Source: Halarcobacter bivalviorum
Lineage (GTDB): Bacteria; Campylobacterota; Campylobacteria; Campylobacterales; Arcobacteraceae
DNA length: 64,000 nt
NCBI RefSeq assembly: GCF_003346815.1
Contig: NZ_CP031217.1
Span: forward strand, 1,302,001 to 1,366,000
Direction: 5' to 3'
A model generated the notes under the pieces. It was not told where the DNA came from. It made no database searches and saw only the letters and a program-made list of their open reading frames with translations. Shown here in pieces: positions 27,262 to 36,796 of this stretch. Position 1 is the first letter of the stretch; the number at the start of each line of letters is the position of its first letter. Position numbers and translations under genes: made by a program.

Positions 27262-27764
27262 TAAACTCTCTTTGCATTATTTTCAATCCAATTTATAATC
27301 TCTTCTGGATTGTTTAAGTCTAGTTTATCTAAGTTTGAAGGAATTTCATTTTTATTAATAGTTTCATCAAAAGCTATTGAATTACTATATTTAAAATAAG
27401 TTTCATCTATTTCATCCCTAAAAATAGTAATTCTAGGAAGAGGTAGTGTTTTTAATCCTTCAACTAATAAATAATCAAAATCTTTAAAAGTTTCAATTAT
27501 CTCATCAATTGATGAAGTTTCATTTTTAAAATATGTAGTTCTTTTAGGACTTACTACAGCAACATCAGCACCTGTTTCAAAGAATCTAAAACTATCTTTT
27601 TTAGGTATGTCAAAAGTTGCTTTATTTCCCGGGTCATGTTTTACTATACACACTTTATATCCTCTTTCTTGTAAAAGAGTTGATACTTTAATAATAAGTG
27701 TTGTTTTACCGCTATTTGACGGGCCACTAAAAGCAACTGCAAGTTTTTTATATTGATTATTCAT
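27261..27764 (-). CDS. mobB: Molybdopterin-guanine dinucleotide biosynthesis adapter MobB
   Basis: A 167-aa P-loop NTPase ([21 protein letters not shown] near residue 12) that assists MobA in attaching GMP to molybdopterin. The [28 protein letters not shown] stretch and YLLVEGLK are characteristic of MobB. Molybdoenzymes such as nitrate reductase or formate dehydrogenase, expected in this lifestyle, would need it. First gene of a mobB-fbp-small ORF-metG run with overlapping ends. Confidence 0.93.
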   Translation of the reverse strand: MNNQYKKLAVAFSGPSNSGKTTLIIKVSTLLQERGYKVCIVKHDPGNKATFDIPKKDSFRFFETGADVAVVSPKRTTYFKNETSSIDEIIETFKDFDYLLVEGLKTLPLPRITIFRDEIDETYFKYSNSIAFDETINKNEIPSNLDKLDLNNPEEIINWIENNAKRV

Positions 27765-27805
27765 AAGAGGGATTTTATCTAAATATATGTTAAAGTAAAA
27801 TTAGG

Positions 27806-27822
27806 GTAAGATACCATCTTAC
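27806..27822. repeat. Perfect palindrome upstream of a lipoprotein gene
   Basis: GTAAGAT-ACC-ATCTTAC, a 7-bp inverted repeat 20 bp before the 27843 start and overlapping a possible -10 (TACAAT, 27820-27825). It may be an operator; the neighbour on the other side is mobB on the minus strand. Confidence 0.35.
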
Positions 27823-27842
27823 AATATTTTAGGATGTTTTTT

Positions 27843-28331
27843 ATGAAGATAATTAGTAGTTTTTTTATACTATTTTTAATACTTTTTTTTACAGGATGTG
27901 CAGATAAAACAAGTGCATTAAATCATTTTGAAAATGATAAACTAAGTGCAAAAGCAATTCAATATACAAAAAAAAGAGATTTGCTTGTAAATAATGAAGT
28001 AGAGGCTTTGATTTTTTTAACTTACTTAAATAAAGTTGATAAAAAATATAGTGATGATAAAATAGAAACTTTTATTTTTGGTGTACAAATTGCAAATAAA
28101 GATAAAGAAAACTTTTTCAAAGACTCTTATAAACTTTTATTGGAAGATAAAGAAGCCCTTTCTATTAAAGGATTAGATTCTAACTCTGAGTTAGTAAAAT
28201 CAATACCTCTAAAAAACCCTTGGGCTAGATACTATTTAGTTAAATTTAATAATAAAGAAGAGAAAAGAGAGTTAGTTTTAAACTTCATACATACTAAGTA
28301 TGGAACAACTACTTTAAGTTTTCAAAAATAG
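27843..28331 (+). CDS. Uncharacterised lipoprotein
   Basis: 162 aa from ATG 27843, chosen because AGGA lies 8 nt upstream; an ATG at 27834 would put the start inside that ribosome binding site. A hydrophobic signal ends in the lipobox FFTGC (Cys about residue 19 after MKIISSFFILFLILFF). The mature part is an acidic/basic mixed region (KKRDLLVNNEVEALIFLTYLN, VQIANKDKENFFKDS) of unknown fold. I recall the same position of a lipoprotein in C. jejuni (Cj0842). Its 3' end overlaps the convergent transglycosylase-like gene by 23 bp. Confidence 0.8.
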   Translation: MKIISSFFILFLILFFTGCADKTSALNHFENDKLSAKAIQYTKKRDLLVNNEVEALIFLTYLNKVDKKYSDDKIETFIFGVQIANKDKENFFKDSYKLLLEDKEALSIKGLDSNSELVKSIPLKNPWARYYLVKFNNKEEKRELVLNFIHTKYGTTTLSFQK

Positions 28332-29676
28332 AAGAGAGAGTCTCTTTCTTCTTACTTTTTAAATTATAAAAAGAGTAATAAGTAAATAAAAACTCTTTTA
28401 ATTTCTTATCAGAAAGTATTTCAAAAATAAAATCTCTATCACTTTCTTCATTTTGATAAATTATTTCAAGTTTCTCTTTTTCTTTTTTAAATAGTAGATA
28501 TTTTATAATAATATTTTCATCTCTATTCTCTTCAAAAAAGTTATTTTCAATTAATTTAAGACTTTTTTCTAAAGGTAATCCTTCTAAAAAGAACTTTTCA
28601 ATATCTATTAAATCATATTTTGTATTTAATAGTCCTATTTTAAAGTCTTTTGAAATAAATTTATTGTTAAAGTTTGATTCATTTGAAATCATTGCATATA
28701 AAAAGGCTTTATCTCCTATTTTATAGTTTTTTGTAGCTTTAATGAATTCATTGTTTTGATTAAGATTTGAAGTTAATACAAGCTCTTCTTTTAAAATCTC
28801 ATATGATAAAATAGTATAAATATCTATTTTCTTTTCTTGAATAATATCTTTTAAAAAACTATCATTTTTTGTTGTTTTATAAAGCCAAAATAGAATTTTA
28901 TTTTGGTTCTCTTTATCTTTTGCTAAGGCATTTAAAAAAAAGTTTTGTGCTTTGTCTTTTTCATTAAAGGCAAAAGCATTAAGTCCTAATAAAAAAGAAG
29001 CATTGGCACTTAAAGTAGTCTCATCAATAGCTAAAAGAGAGTAGTTTAAGATATCTAATTTTCTATTTTTTATATTTACTTCTAAATATTTTTCAAAATT
29101 CTCTTTATCTTCAAAAATTTTAAAAAAGGTTTTTCGTGGAAGTTTATAATTAAAATAGTTTTCTCTAAATTCATTAGAAATATTTAAATATAGCTCATAA
29201 AACTCATCTTTTTCTAGGGTAATTAATCTCGTAAAAGGTATTGAAGAAGACAAAAGTTTTACTTTCTTCGCATATTTAGGGTACTTTTCAGAAGTTATAT
29301 TTATAATTTGTTCAGCTTCTAAAGAGTTTAGTTTTGAGATTTCATTATAAGATAAACCAACTCTTATACAATCATCATATGAAGATAAAAGCTGATTCGT
29401 AGGCATATTCATACATTGAACTACTGCTAAAGTTTCATCATCTGCATATTTATTAGCAAAATTTGTAAATAGTGTAGTGTTCATATTATCAATAAATTGT
29501 AAGGTACTAAAAGCCTCTTCACTTGTAGTTGCTTCTTTTTTTAGAAACTCATTTATTAAAAAGTCTCTTTTAATACCTTTTTTCTCTTTTTCTATTGTAT
29601 CTAAGCTTAAGAAATTACTTGCATATAAGCTTGAAGATAATAGTGTAATTAAAAAAAGAGAAGAGGGGTATTTCAT
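28309..29676 (-). CDS. Slt-type lytic transglycosylase homologue, catalytically worn
   Basis: 455 aa with a signal peptide (cleavage about residue 19, SLYAS) and the helical U/L superhelix typical of soluble lytic transglycosylases. In place of a full SLT domain the C-terminus has LYAMISNESNFNNKFISKDFK (Glu 333 in the catalytic position) but GLLN at 348-351 where GLMQ is usual, and no clear AYNxG or later motifs. C. jejuni and H. pylori Slt (from memory about 530-560 aa) are longer. It may be a non-catalytic or weakened relative that binds peptidoglycan or enzymes. Position between a lipoprotein, yggT and gltX is that of Cj0843c. Confidence 0.75.
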   Translation of the reverse strand: MKYPSSLFLITLLSSSLYASNFLSLDTIEKEKKGIKRDFLINEFLKKEATTSEEAFSTLQFIDNMNTTLFTNFANKYADDETLAVVQCMNMPTNQLLSSYDDCIRVGLSYNEISKLNSLEAEQIINITSEKYPKYAKKVKLLSSSIPFTRLITLEKDEFYELYLNISNEFRENYFNYKLPRKTFFKIFEDKENFEKYLEVNIKNRKLDILNYSLLAIDETTLSANASFLLGLNAFAFNEKDKAQNFFLNALAKDKENQNKILFWLYKTTKNDSFLKDIIQEKKIDIYTILSYEILKEELVLTSNLNQNNEFIKATKNYKIGDKAFLYAMISNESNFNNKFISKDFKIGLLNTKYDLIDIEKFFLEGLPLEKSLKLIENNFFEENRDENIIIKYLLFKKEKEKLEIIYQNEESDRDFIFEILSDKKLKEFLFTYYSFYNLKSKKKETLSSIFENLK

Positions 29677-29677
29677 T

Positions 29678-29956
29678 TTACATTCCCATAAAAAGTTTTC
29701 CTAAGAAAGTCTCTAAGAAAATTAATGCAAAAATTAAAATTATTGGTGCAAAATCCATTCCTCCAAAAACTGTTGGAATAAATCTTCTAACTAAATTATA
29801 TGCAGGCTCTGTTAATCTATAAAGCATCTGTACAATTGGATTATAAGGATCAGGTTTAACCCATGAAATGATTGCTGAAATTATAATTACCCATTTATAT
29901 AAAAATATTACAGTTAATACAACTGTAAAAACTGAACTTAAAAGTGCATCTATCAT
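29678..29956 (-). CDS. YggT family membrane protein
   Basis: 92 aa with two hydrophobic segments ([24 protein letters not shown] and [20 protein letters not shown]) around a short loop with the YggT motif [27 protein letters not shown]. The family sits beside division or osmotic-stress genes in many bacteria; its action is unknown. It overlaps gltX by 4 bp and lies 1 bp before the transglycosylase gene, forming one transcription unit with both. Confidence 0.88.
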   Translation of the reverse strand: MIDALLSSVFTVVLTVIFLYKWVIIISAIISWVKPDPYNPIVQMLYRLTEPAYNLVRRFIPTVFGGMDFAPIILIFALIFLETFLGKLFMGM

Positions 29957-31224
29957 TTTACGATTTCTCCTAAATAGTTTTTGATTAAAGGATAAACTTC
30001 TGAAATATCAGTTGTTTTTGTCCCTGTAAGAAGATAAGACAGAGGAGTTAATAGCTTTTCTTGCTTTAATCCTGTTTTTTCTATTATATAAGTTTTTAGC
30101 TCATTAAAACTTTCAATATAAGGAGCATCTTTTAAACATAATTTTAATTCAACAAATTCTTCTTCAAAACCTTCACAAGTTGATTTTGGAGAAAAAATAA
30201 GGTTAATTTTCTCTTTAAGCTCTTTAATTGTACTTACTTCATTTAAAAAAAGTTTGGCAAGTCTGCCAATATCTGTATCTGCAAAACCTAAAATTTTTGA
30301 AAGTCTCATCTCATCAAATGATTGAAGATGTTTTTTATTTAATTCTTTTAGTTTTTTAATATCAAAATGTACATTTTCTTTAGATATATTTTTAATATCA
30401 AACCATTCTATAGCCTCTTCTAAAGTAAAAAACTCTTTAGGTGCATCATTTCCAAGTAAAACTAAATAGTTTGCAATTGCTGCTGGTAAAAAACCTTCAT
30501 CAATTAAATATTTTACAGAAGAGTTCTCTAAATCACTACTTACATTAGGAATATGAGTATAGTTTATCTCTTTATCATAATTTAAAAGCTTTCTTATATG
30601 AACTTGCCTTGGGCTCTCAATTAATTGCTCTTCTGAAGTAATAACATCAGAAATATCATATAACATATCATCAATAGCACTTGCATAGTTATCTGTTGGT
30701 GTTTTATCATGCCTTAAAATAGGGAAAAAGTCTATTTCAGAAGACTTATATAAAAGATTTCCTTTTAAAAGATCTTTTATTTCAATATTTTCTTCAGGTT
30801 TTTTAATTCTTACAATAAAAGGAGAGTTTACATTTAAAATTGTTTCATCAGAAAGTGTTTGACAAAAACCATCATATTCATAAGATTTATTTTCTTTTTT
30901 TGCACTCTCTTTTAACTCTTCAATTTTTGCATCAGAACAGAAACAGGCAAAAGCATTTTTTTGTCCCATTAATTGCATAGCAATTTTTTGATGATATTTT
31001 AAATTTTCACTCTCATAAACAACATTCGCGTAATCAATTGAAAAAAGATTTAATAATTCTAAAATCTCTTTCTCTTTTCCTTCTATATTATTCTCTTTAT
31101 CTGTATCATCAATTCTAATTAAAAGTTTTTGATTCTTTTGTTTTGAAACAATATAATTAAATATTGCTACTCTTAAATCACCTAAATGCATATCTCTTGT
31201 TGGACTTTGTGCAAATCTTAACAA
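29953..31224 (-). CDS. gltX: Glutamyl-tRNA synthetase-like protein with degraded catalytic motifs
   Basis: 423 aa. Order and length match the second GluRS of Campylobacterota (H. pylori HP0643, from memory GltX2, which charges tRNA-Gln), including the anticodon-binding C-terminus. The catalytic core is altered: the class I signature reads [10 protein letters not shown] (residues 7-16) instead of SPTGxMHIGN, the site normally RGEDHxxNT is SEEQLIES near residues 197-204, and the KMSKR loop is missing, with [19 protein letters not shown] running straight into the following helix. The frame is intact, with TTG 31224 preceded by AAGGA. It may be inactive, re-purposed or still active by another route. 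Confidence 0.85.
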   Translation of the reverse strand: MLRFAQSPTRDMHLGDLRVAIFNYIVSKQKNQKLLIRIDDTDKENNIEGKEKEILELLNLFSIDYANVVYESENLKYHQKIAMQLMGQKNAFACFCSDAKIEELKESAKKENKSYEYDGFCQTLSDETILNVNSPFIVRIKKPEENIEIKDLLKGNLLYKSSEIDFFPILRHDKTPTDNYASAIDDMLYDISDVITSEEQLIESPRQVHIRKLLNYDKEINYTHIPNVSSDLENSSVKYLIDEGFLPAAIANYLVLLGNDAPKEFFTLEEAIEWFDIKNISKENVHFDIKKLKELNKKHLQSFDEMRLSKILGFADTDIGRLAKLFLNEVSTIKELKEKINLIFSPKSTCEGFEEEFVELKLCLKDAPYIESFNELKTYIIEKTGLKQEKLLTPLSYLLTGTKTTDISEVYPLIKNYLGEIVK

Positions 31225-31225
31225 A

Positions 31226-32515
31226 CTACTTCCTTACTATTGAAAATGATAAATTTTTAATCTCATCATGAGATTTGATATAAGTATTTAAATCTTCTAA
31301 TTTAAGATTTTCTATTTTTTCTAACTCTTTTTGAGTATGATTAAAGTCTAAACCTTTATAGAATAGGGTAAATGCTCTATTTAATCTTTGAGATAAAGTT
31401 TCCGTTCTTAAAGGTTCACTTCCTAAAAGAAAGTTTTTAGCAGCATCAAGTTCTACTTGTGTAACACCATCTTTTACAAAATCTGTAATAATCTTTGAAA
31501 CAAGCTCTTTAGCTTCATCCGCACTCTCTAGTTTTGTTTGTAAATATCCAGTAAAATAGTTGTGAGATTTATTTATAGAAACATATCCATAAGCAGAATA
31601 AGCTAAACCTCTCTTTACTCTTATCTCTTCCATTAATCTACTTCCAAAACCACTTCCCCCAAGAATAAATGAAGCAACTTTAGCTTTATAATTTTCTTCA
31701 TTTGTTACTGTTGTATTAAAAGGGCTACCAAAATAGATATAAGCTTGTTGTGTATCTTTCGTAATAGTTTTAGTTTGAGCTTTATCATTAGTTGTTACAC
31801 TAATAAATTTATTCTCTTTATTTGCATTTAGATTTTTAAGTAACTTTGTTAATTTTATTGATAATTCATCAAAATCAATATCTCCACCAGCGACAATAAT
31901 TAAATTATTTAAATCAATTGTTTTTTCTAAAAAAGTTTTTATATCAGCTAGTTTAATCTTTGATATAGATTCAATTGTACCACTTGCAGGGTTTTCTAAA
32001 GCACTATTTTTAAAAAGTAATGTTTTTAGTTCTTTACTTGCAATATAATCAAAATCGTTCTCTTTTCTTTTTAATGAACCTGTTTTTATTGTTTTTATTT
32101 TTTCTAAAACTTTATTGTCATAATTAGGATCATTTAAAAGCTCTTTTAGAAGTTTTAATGCTTTATCATTTACTTCTTTGATAGATGAAAGTTCTATTAC
32201 AAAAGTTTCAAATCCAACACTTGAGCTTAAAGAGATTGCAGAATCTTCTAGTTTTTGAGCAAATTTTGTAGAACCTAACTCTTTTGTTCCTTCATCAAGT
32301 AATTTTGATGAAAGAGAAGCAAGACCACTTTTCTTTTTGTCTTGCATATAACCAGAGTTTTTAAAAACAAGTTGTAAATTTAATATTGGTAAATTTTTAT
32401 CTTGCTCAAAAATTACTGGAATATCTATATTATTTATTTTTATGTGCTTAACTGTAGCAGACATTAAATATCCTTGAATTAATAGTAGTAATAAAAAAGA
32501 TTTAAAGAGGTTCAT
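31226..32515 (-). CDS. M16 peptidase-family protein lacking the zinc motif
   Basis: 429 aa with a signal peptide (residues ~1-19). The overall fold is M16 (two clan-ME domains with [24 protein letters not shown] near residues 285-305), but at the position of HxxEH the sequence is GLASLSSKL (Ser67, Ser70, Lys71), so it cannot bind catalytic zinc. Such proteins usually act as the non-peptidase partner of an active M16 chain or as scaffold. Located in the periplasm by its signal. Neighbours gltX (1 bp after its stop) and mqnC (3 bp before its start) give a tightly packed unit. Confidence 0.85.
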   Translation of the reverse strand: MNLFKSFLLLLLIQGYLMSATVKHIKINNIDIPVIFEQDKNLPILNLQLVFKNSGYMQDKKKSGLASLSSKLLDEGTKELGSTKFAQKLEDSAISLSSSVGFETFVIELSSIKEVNDKALKLLKELLNDPNYDNKVLEKIKTIKTGSLKRKENDFDYIASKELKTLLFKNSALENPASGTIESISKIKLADIKTFLEKTIDLNNLIIVAGGDIDFDELSIKLTKLLKNLNANKENKFISVTTNDKAQTKTITKDTQQAYIYFGSPFNTTVTNEENYKAKVASFILGGSGFGSRLMEEIRVKRGLAYSAYGYVSINKSHNYFTGYLQTKLESADEAKELVSKIITDFVKDGVTQVELDAAKNFLLGSEPLRTETLSQRLNRAFTLFYKGLDFNHTQKELEKIENLKLEDLNTYIKSHDEIKNLSFSIVRK

Positions 32516-32518
32516 ATG

Positions 32519-33589
32519 TTAAAACCTCTCTAAAATCTCATAAGCAGTGTTTCTTTTGGCTGGATTTTCACCAACATCTTGGATTAATTGAATCATCTCT
32601 TCTTGATTCATGCAGTTTGTCGCTCCAGCAGCTGCAACAACATTTTCTTCCATCATTGTACTTCCTAAATCATTTGCTCCAAACTTAAGAGCCATTTGAC
32701 CAATATAACTTCCTTGTGTCACCCAAGAACTTTGAATATTTGGAAAATTATCTAAATATAGTCTTGAAACAGCAAGTAATCTTAAATATCTATTTGACGA
32801 TTGTGGTTTTAAATCAGGAATTTCTTCTTTTAGTTTTGTATTTGCACTTTGAAAAGACCACATAATAAAGGCTCTAAATCCACCTGTTTCATCTTGAAGT
32901 TGTCTAATTTTGTTCCAATGTTCAATAATCTCTTCATCTGTCTCAACTGTTCCAAACATCATTGTAGCAGTTGTTTTCATACCAATTGAGTGAGCTAATC
33001 TATGAACATCTAACCAATCTTCAGTATCAATTTTTCTAGGAGCAATAATATCTCTTACTCTATCTGATAAAATTTCAGCCCCAGCTCCTGGAATTGAACT
33101 TAAACCTTTTGCTTGAAGTCTTTGTAGTACTTCAAGTCTAGAGATTTTTGAAACCTTTGCAATATAACAAATTTCAATAGCAGAAAAAGAGTGTAGAGTG
33201 ATTTGAGGGAATTTTGTATGAATATGTTCAACTAATTCCTCATAATAATCTATTTTTAGTTTTGGATGAACTCCACCTTGCATTAAGATTTGTGTTCCAC
33301 CAATTTCTAATAATTCTTCTATCTTTTTATCAATTTCATCAAATTTTAAAACATAAGAATCTTCATCTCTTCCATGTCTATAAAAAGCACAGAACTTACA
33401 GTCAACCCAACATACATTTGTATAGTTGATATTTCTATCTACTACGAAAGTAGTTATTTTTTCAGGGTGTAATTGTGCTTTTTTCTTAGAAGCTAATTCA
33501 CCTAGTTTTACTAAAGAAGCATTTTGAATTAAATCTAATGCCTCTTCATCAGTGATTCTTCTATCTATAATATCCATTTTTTTTACCAT
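32519..33589 (-). CDS. mqnC: Dehypoxanthine futalosine cyclase
   Basis: Radical-SAM enzyme of the futalosine menaquinone pathway, cyclising dehypoxanthine futalosine. 356 aa with the cluster motif CWVDCKFCAFYR (Cys-x3-Cys-x2-Cys) near residue 59, and IGGTQILMQGGVHPKLKIDYY and GAGAEILSDRVRD, which distinguish MqnC from MqnE. The alternative pathway is general in Campylobacterota and provides the respiratory quinone. ATG 33589 follows GGA with ordinary spacing. Between bamA and the M16 homologue on the same strand. Confidence 0.92.
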   Translation of the reverse strand: MVKKMDIIDRRITDEEALDLIQNASLVKLGELASKKKAQLHPEKITTFVVDRNINYTNVCWVDCKFCAFYRHGRDEDSYVLKFDEIDKKIEELLEIGGTQILMQGGVHPKLKIDYYEELVEHIHTKFPQITLHSFSAIEICYIAKVSKISRLEVLQRLQAKGLSSIPGAGAEILSDRVRDIIAPRKIDTEDWLDVHRLAHSIGMKTTATMMFGTVETDEEIIEHWNKIRQLQDETGGFRAFIMWSFQSANTKLKEEIPDLKPQSSNRYLRLLAVSRLYLDNFPNIQSSWVTQGSYIGQMALKFGANDLGSTMMEENVVAAAGATNCMNQEEMIQLIQDVGENPAKRNTAYEILERF

Positions 33590-33615
33590 AAATTATCCAA
33601 TTTTTATTTTATATA

Positions 33616-35862
33616 TTAAAAACTAGACCCTAATGAGAATTCAAATGATGATGTATCATCACCTTTTTCATCATCTAATGGCTGAGCAAAAATTAGTTGT
33701 AATGGTCCAAATGGTGAAATCCATTCAAAAAGGGCACCTGTTGAAGATCTTTTTACATCTGACATATTATCTTCCCCAATCATACCATAATCATAGAAAA
33801 CACCCCATCTCATCTTAGCTTGTTGAGAGATAGGAAAACTCATTTCTAAAGATGTTGCTGCCATCTGTTTATAAGGGTCAACTCTTTCTCCTGATTCATT
33901 TTTAGGGAAAGCATAAGATTTAAATCCTCTTAAAGATTTTGTTCCACCTAAGTACAATGAATCCCCTTGATTGATTTGACCATTATCCACAAGAAAGTTT
34001 GCTTGTAGCTTATATCTAAAAATCCAATCTAAATCATAAAGATCGTTTAAAGAATAGAAGTATTTAAAATAAGAAGAACTCTTAAGATATTCTGAATCTC
34101 CACCAAGTCCTGCTATTTCTAAAGAAGAACCTGTTCTAATACCACTTCTTGGGTTTAAATAATCATCTGTATTATCAAAGTTTAGATATGGAGTAATAGA
34201 ACTTGTTACATAATCAGTATCAACAAATCTTTTACTTTCTGGAACTCCCGCATCATCTTCATAATCATATTCTTCTTTAATAAAGTCTAATCTATATTTT
34301 GCACCAGCTCTTAAGTTTCTAATAAACTCTTTACCCACACCAACTGTGAAACCTTTAACATCTTTATTTAATTCATATTTAGAGCTATCAATTTCAATTT
34401 CATCTGAGTGAATATCTAAATCACCATGATATTTACTATCTGCAATTGCTGGATTTTTAAGTCTAATTGAAAGGTCTGTTTTTCTTTTAGATAAATCAAC
34501 TGAAACACCTAACGAAAGACCTGAACCAAAGATATTATTATCAACAATAGAACCATTAATCATGAATCCATCATAAGAACCATATCCCCCACCAAGAATA
34601 ATATTTCCAGTTGCAGCTTCTTTAACTTTAACTACAATATCCATTTTATCAGCTGTAACTCTTTTTTGTTCAATAATTACATCTTCAAAATAACCTGTTC
34701 TTCTTAGTTTATTTCTAGAATCATTGAAATCAGTTAAACTAAATAGATCTCCTGGTGCTAAATATACATCTCTTCTAATAACTCTATCAAGAGTTCTTGT
34801 ATTTCCTGAAATTTTTACATCTCTAATATAAACTTTTTCCCCTGGAATTACATTATATACTAAATCTGCTGTTCCATTTTTTTCATCTTTTTTGATATCA
34901 TATTTAACTTGTGCAAATGCATAACCTTTATCTGCTACTAAAGTTTTAATATAGTCTGCATCTTTTCTAAGTCTTTTTATATTGAAAGTTCGACCTTTTC
35001 TTAGTTTTAACTCAGGATAAATATCTTCTGCTTTTACAATTTCAGAATTAACATAAATAGCAATATCATTTACATTGTATTGTCTACCTTCTTCAATATA
35101 AAAATCAAGTTCTGCTTGATTTGAAGAAAAATCAACTTCTAAGAAAGGATCTTTTACTTTTGCATCTAAGTATCCATTTTCAAAATATACTTCTTGTATT
35201 CTTTTACTATCATATTCTAATTGTTCTGCTGCTAGTTCACCACTATTTTGTGTAATAAACCATGAAGCAAATTCTACTTCTTTGTTTGCAGTTGCTGGTT
35301 CAAAATCACTTGCTTCTAAGTTCTCAGAACCAAAATAGTTTACTTTTTTGATAATAATCTCATCACCTTTATTTACATTAAAAGTAATAGCTACAGAATC
35401 TTCATTAAGATGTTCAACTTCTGCTTCAACAACTGAGTTTATGTATCCTTCTCTTTCAAGTTCTTTTAAAAGCTTCTCTTTTGCACTCTTTATTCTTTTT
35501 TCAGAGTACATATTTCCTTTTTCAAGACCTATTTGTTTTCTTAAGATATTAATATCATCTTCTCTTGATTTATAACCAGTAATATCAACATTTGCAATTG
35601 AAGGTTTTTCATCAAAAATAAATTGTAATTTTCCATTATCAATATTAACTTTAATATCTTCAAAATAATTAAATTTATAAAAATCTTTTATTGCTTTATT
35701 TACTGATTCTACATCAATTTCATCGCCAACTTTTAGTTTTAAAGTTTCGTTTGCTACAGGTAAAGAAATTTTAGTTAGATTAACATATTCAATAGAAGTA
35801 ATTTGTTCAGCTTGTAAAAGTGAAGCCAGAGTGATAGATAATAAGATACTTTTCTTTTTCAC
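33616..35862 (-). CDS. bamA: Outer membrane protein assembly factor BamA
   Basis: Core of the beta-barrel insertion machine in the outer membrane. 748 aa: signal peptide (~1-18), five POTRA domains (residues ~20-355; e.g. VKKVNYFGSENLEASDF-like and VKISGNTRTLDRVIRRDV), and a 16-stranded barrel ending in Phe (SSFEFSLGSSF). The L6 loop motif is GTKSLRGFKSYAFP (usual VRGF). The ATG at 35862 is preceded by an AGGATAA-type site. tyrA is divergent; mqnC follows 26 bp downstream. Confidence 0.96.
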   Translation of the reverse strand: MKKKSILLSITLASLLQAEQITSIEYVNLTKISLPVANETLKLKVGDEIDVESVNKAIKDFYKFNYFEDIKVNIDNGKLQFIFDEKPSIANVDITGYKSREDDINILRKQIGLEKGNMYSEKRIKSAKEKLLKELEREGYINSVVEAEVEHLNEDSVAITFNVNKGDEIIIKKVNYFGSENLEASDFEPATANKEVEFASWFITQNSGELAAEQLEYDSKRIQEVYFENGYLDAKVKDPFLEVDFSSNQAELDFYIEEGRQYNVNDIAIYVNSEIVKAEDIYPELKLRKGRTFNIKRLRKDADYIKTLVADKGYAFAQVKYDIKKDEKNGTADLVYNVIPGEKVYIRDVKISGNTRTLDRVIRRDVYLAPGDLFSLTDFNDSRNKLRRTGYFEDVIIEQKRVTADKMDIVVKVKEAATGNIILGGGYGSYDGFMINGSIVDNNIFGSGLSLGVSVDLSKRKTDLSIRLKNPAIADSKYHGDLDIHSDEIEIDSSKYELNKDVKGFTVGVGKEFIRNLRAGAKYRLDFIKEEYDYEDDAGVPESKRFVDTDYVTSSITPYLNFDNTDDYLNPRSGIRTGSSLEIAGLGGDSEYLKSSSYFKYFYSLNDLYDLDWIFRYKLQANFLVDNGQINQGDSLYLGGTKSLRGFKSYAFPKNESGERVDPYKQMAATSLEMSFPISQQAKMRWGVFYDYGMIGEDNMSDVKRSSTGALFEWISPFGPLQLIFAQPLDDEKGDDTSSFEFSLGSSF

Positions 35863-35927
35863 AGTTATCCTTATTTTAATAATTAAAGCTAAAATATATC
35901 TAAATAAACTTTATAGGATGTTTAAGA

Positions 35928-35933
35928 TATAAT
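35928..35933 (+). promoter_or_regulatory. Candidate -10 box of tyrA
   Basis: TATAAT 33 bp before the TTG start of tyrA. No -35. Predicted transcription start near 35940. Confidence 0.4.
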
Positions 35934-35965
35934 CGCTTTTTAAATATATTTTAAAGGTTATAAAA

Positions 35966-36796
35966 TTGAATATAGGTATTATTGGTTTAGGTTTAATGGG
36001 TGGTTCTTTTGCAAAGGCTGTAAAAAAATACTCAATTGCCACAGAAGTTTACGGATATGCAAGAAATGAAAAGACAAAAAAAGAGATTGAAGAATTAAAT
36101 TTAGTTGACCAACTAGTTGATATTAAAACAATGAAAGAAAAATGTGATTTAATTGTTCTTGCAATCCCTGTAGATAATATTATTTCGATGCTTCCAGAAT
36201 TTTTAGATATTAAAGATAAAACTACAATTATGGATTTAGGTTCAACAAAAGAGTTTATTATTAAAAGTGTACCTCCTAAAATTAGAAAAAATTTTATTGC
36301 AGCACACCCAATGACAGGAACTGAAAAGTCAGGTCCAAAAGCTGCAATTGATAATTTATATGAAGGGAAAACAGTAGTTTTATGTAATCTTGAAGAAAAT
36401 GAAAATCAACATGTTAATAGAGCATTTAAGGTTTTTCAAGAAATAGGAATGCGAATTGTTGCAATGGATGCAGATGAGCACGATATTCATGCTTGTTATA
36501 TGTCTCATTTACCTCATGCTATCTCTTACTCTTTAGCAAATACAGTAATGGGACATGAAGACCCAAAATCAATTATTGCTTTAGCAGCAGGTGGTTTTAA
36601 AGATATGAGTAGAATCGCTAAATCAAGTCCTGATATGTGGACTGATATTTTTAAACAAAATAGAAAAAATCTTTTAGCTTCAATCGATTTATTTGAAAAT
36701 CACATGAAAAAAGTACGAGAAATGATTGAGACTGAAGATTATTCTTCTTTAAAAGAGTGGATGAAAAAAGCAAATACACTACATGAGATTTTATAA
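35966..36796 (+). CDS. tyrA: Prephenate dehydrogenase
   Basis: Tyrosine-pathway enzyme oxidising prephenate to 4-hydroxyphenylpyruvate. The 276-aa protein has the NAD-binding GIIGLGLMGGSFAKAV at the start, the substrate region HPMTGTEKSGPKAA and AMDADEHDIHACYMSHLPHAISYSL. Starts at TTG 35966 (AAAGG 8 nt before). The convergent folP overlaps its end by 6 bp. The enzyme is the monofunctional form, without chorismate mutase. Confidence 0.93.
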   Translation: MNIGIIGLGLMGGSFAKAVKKYSIATEVYGYARNEKTKKEIEELNLVDQLVDIKTMKEKCDLIVLAIPVDNIISMLPEFLDIKDKTTIMDLGSTKEFIIKSVPPKIRKNFIAAHPMTGTEKSGPKAAIDNLYEGKTVVLCNLEENENQHVNRAFKVFQEIGMRIVAMDADEHDIHACYMSHLPHAISYSLANTVMGHEDPKSIIALAAGGFKDMSRIAKSSPDMWTDIFKQNRKNLLASIDLFENHMKKVREMIETEDYSSLKEWMKKANTLHEIL

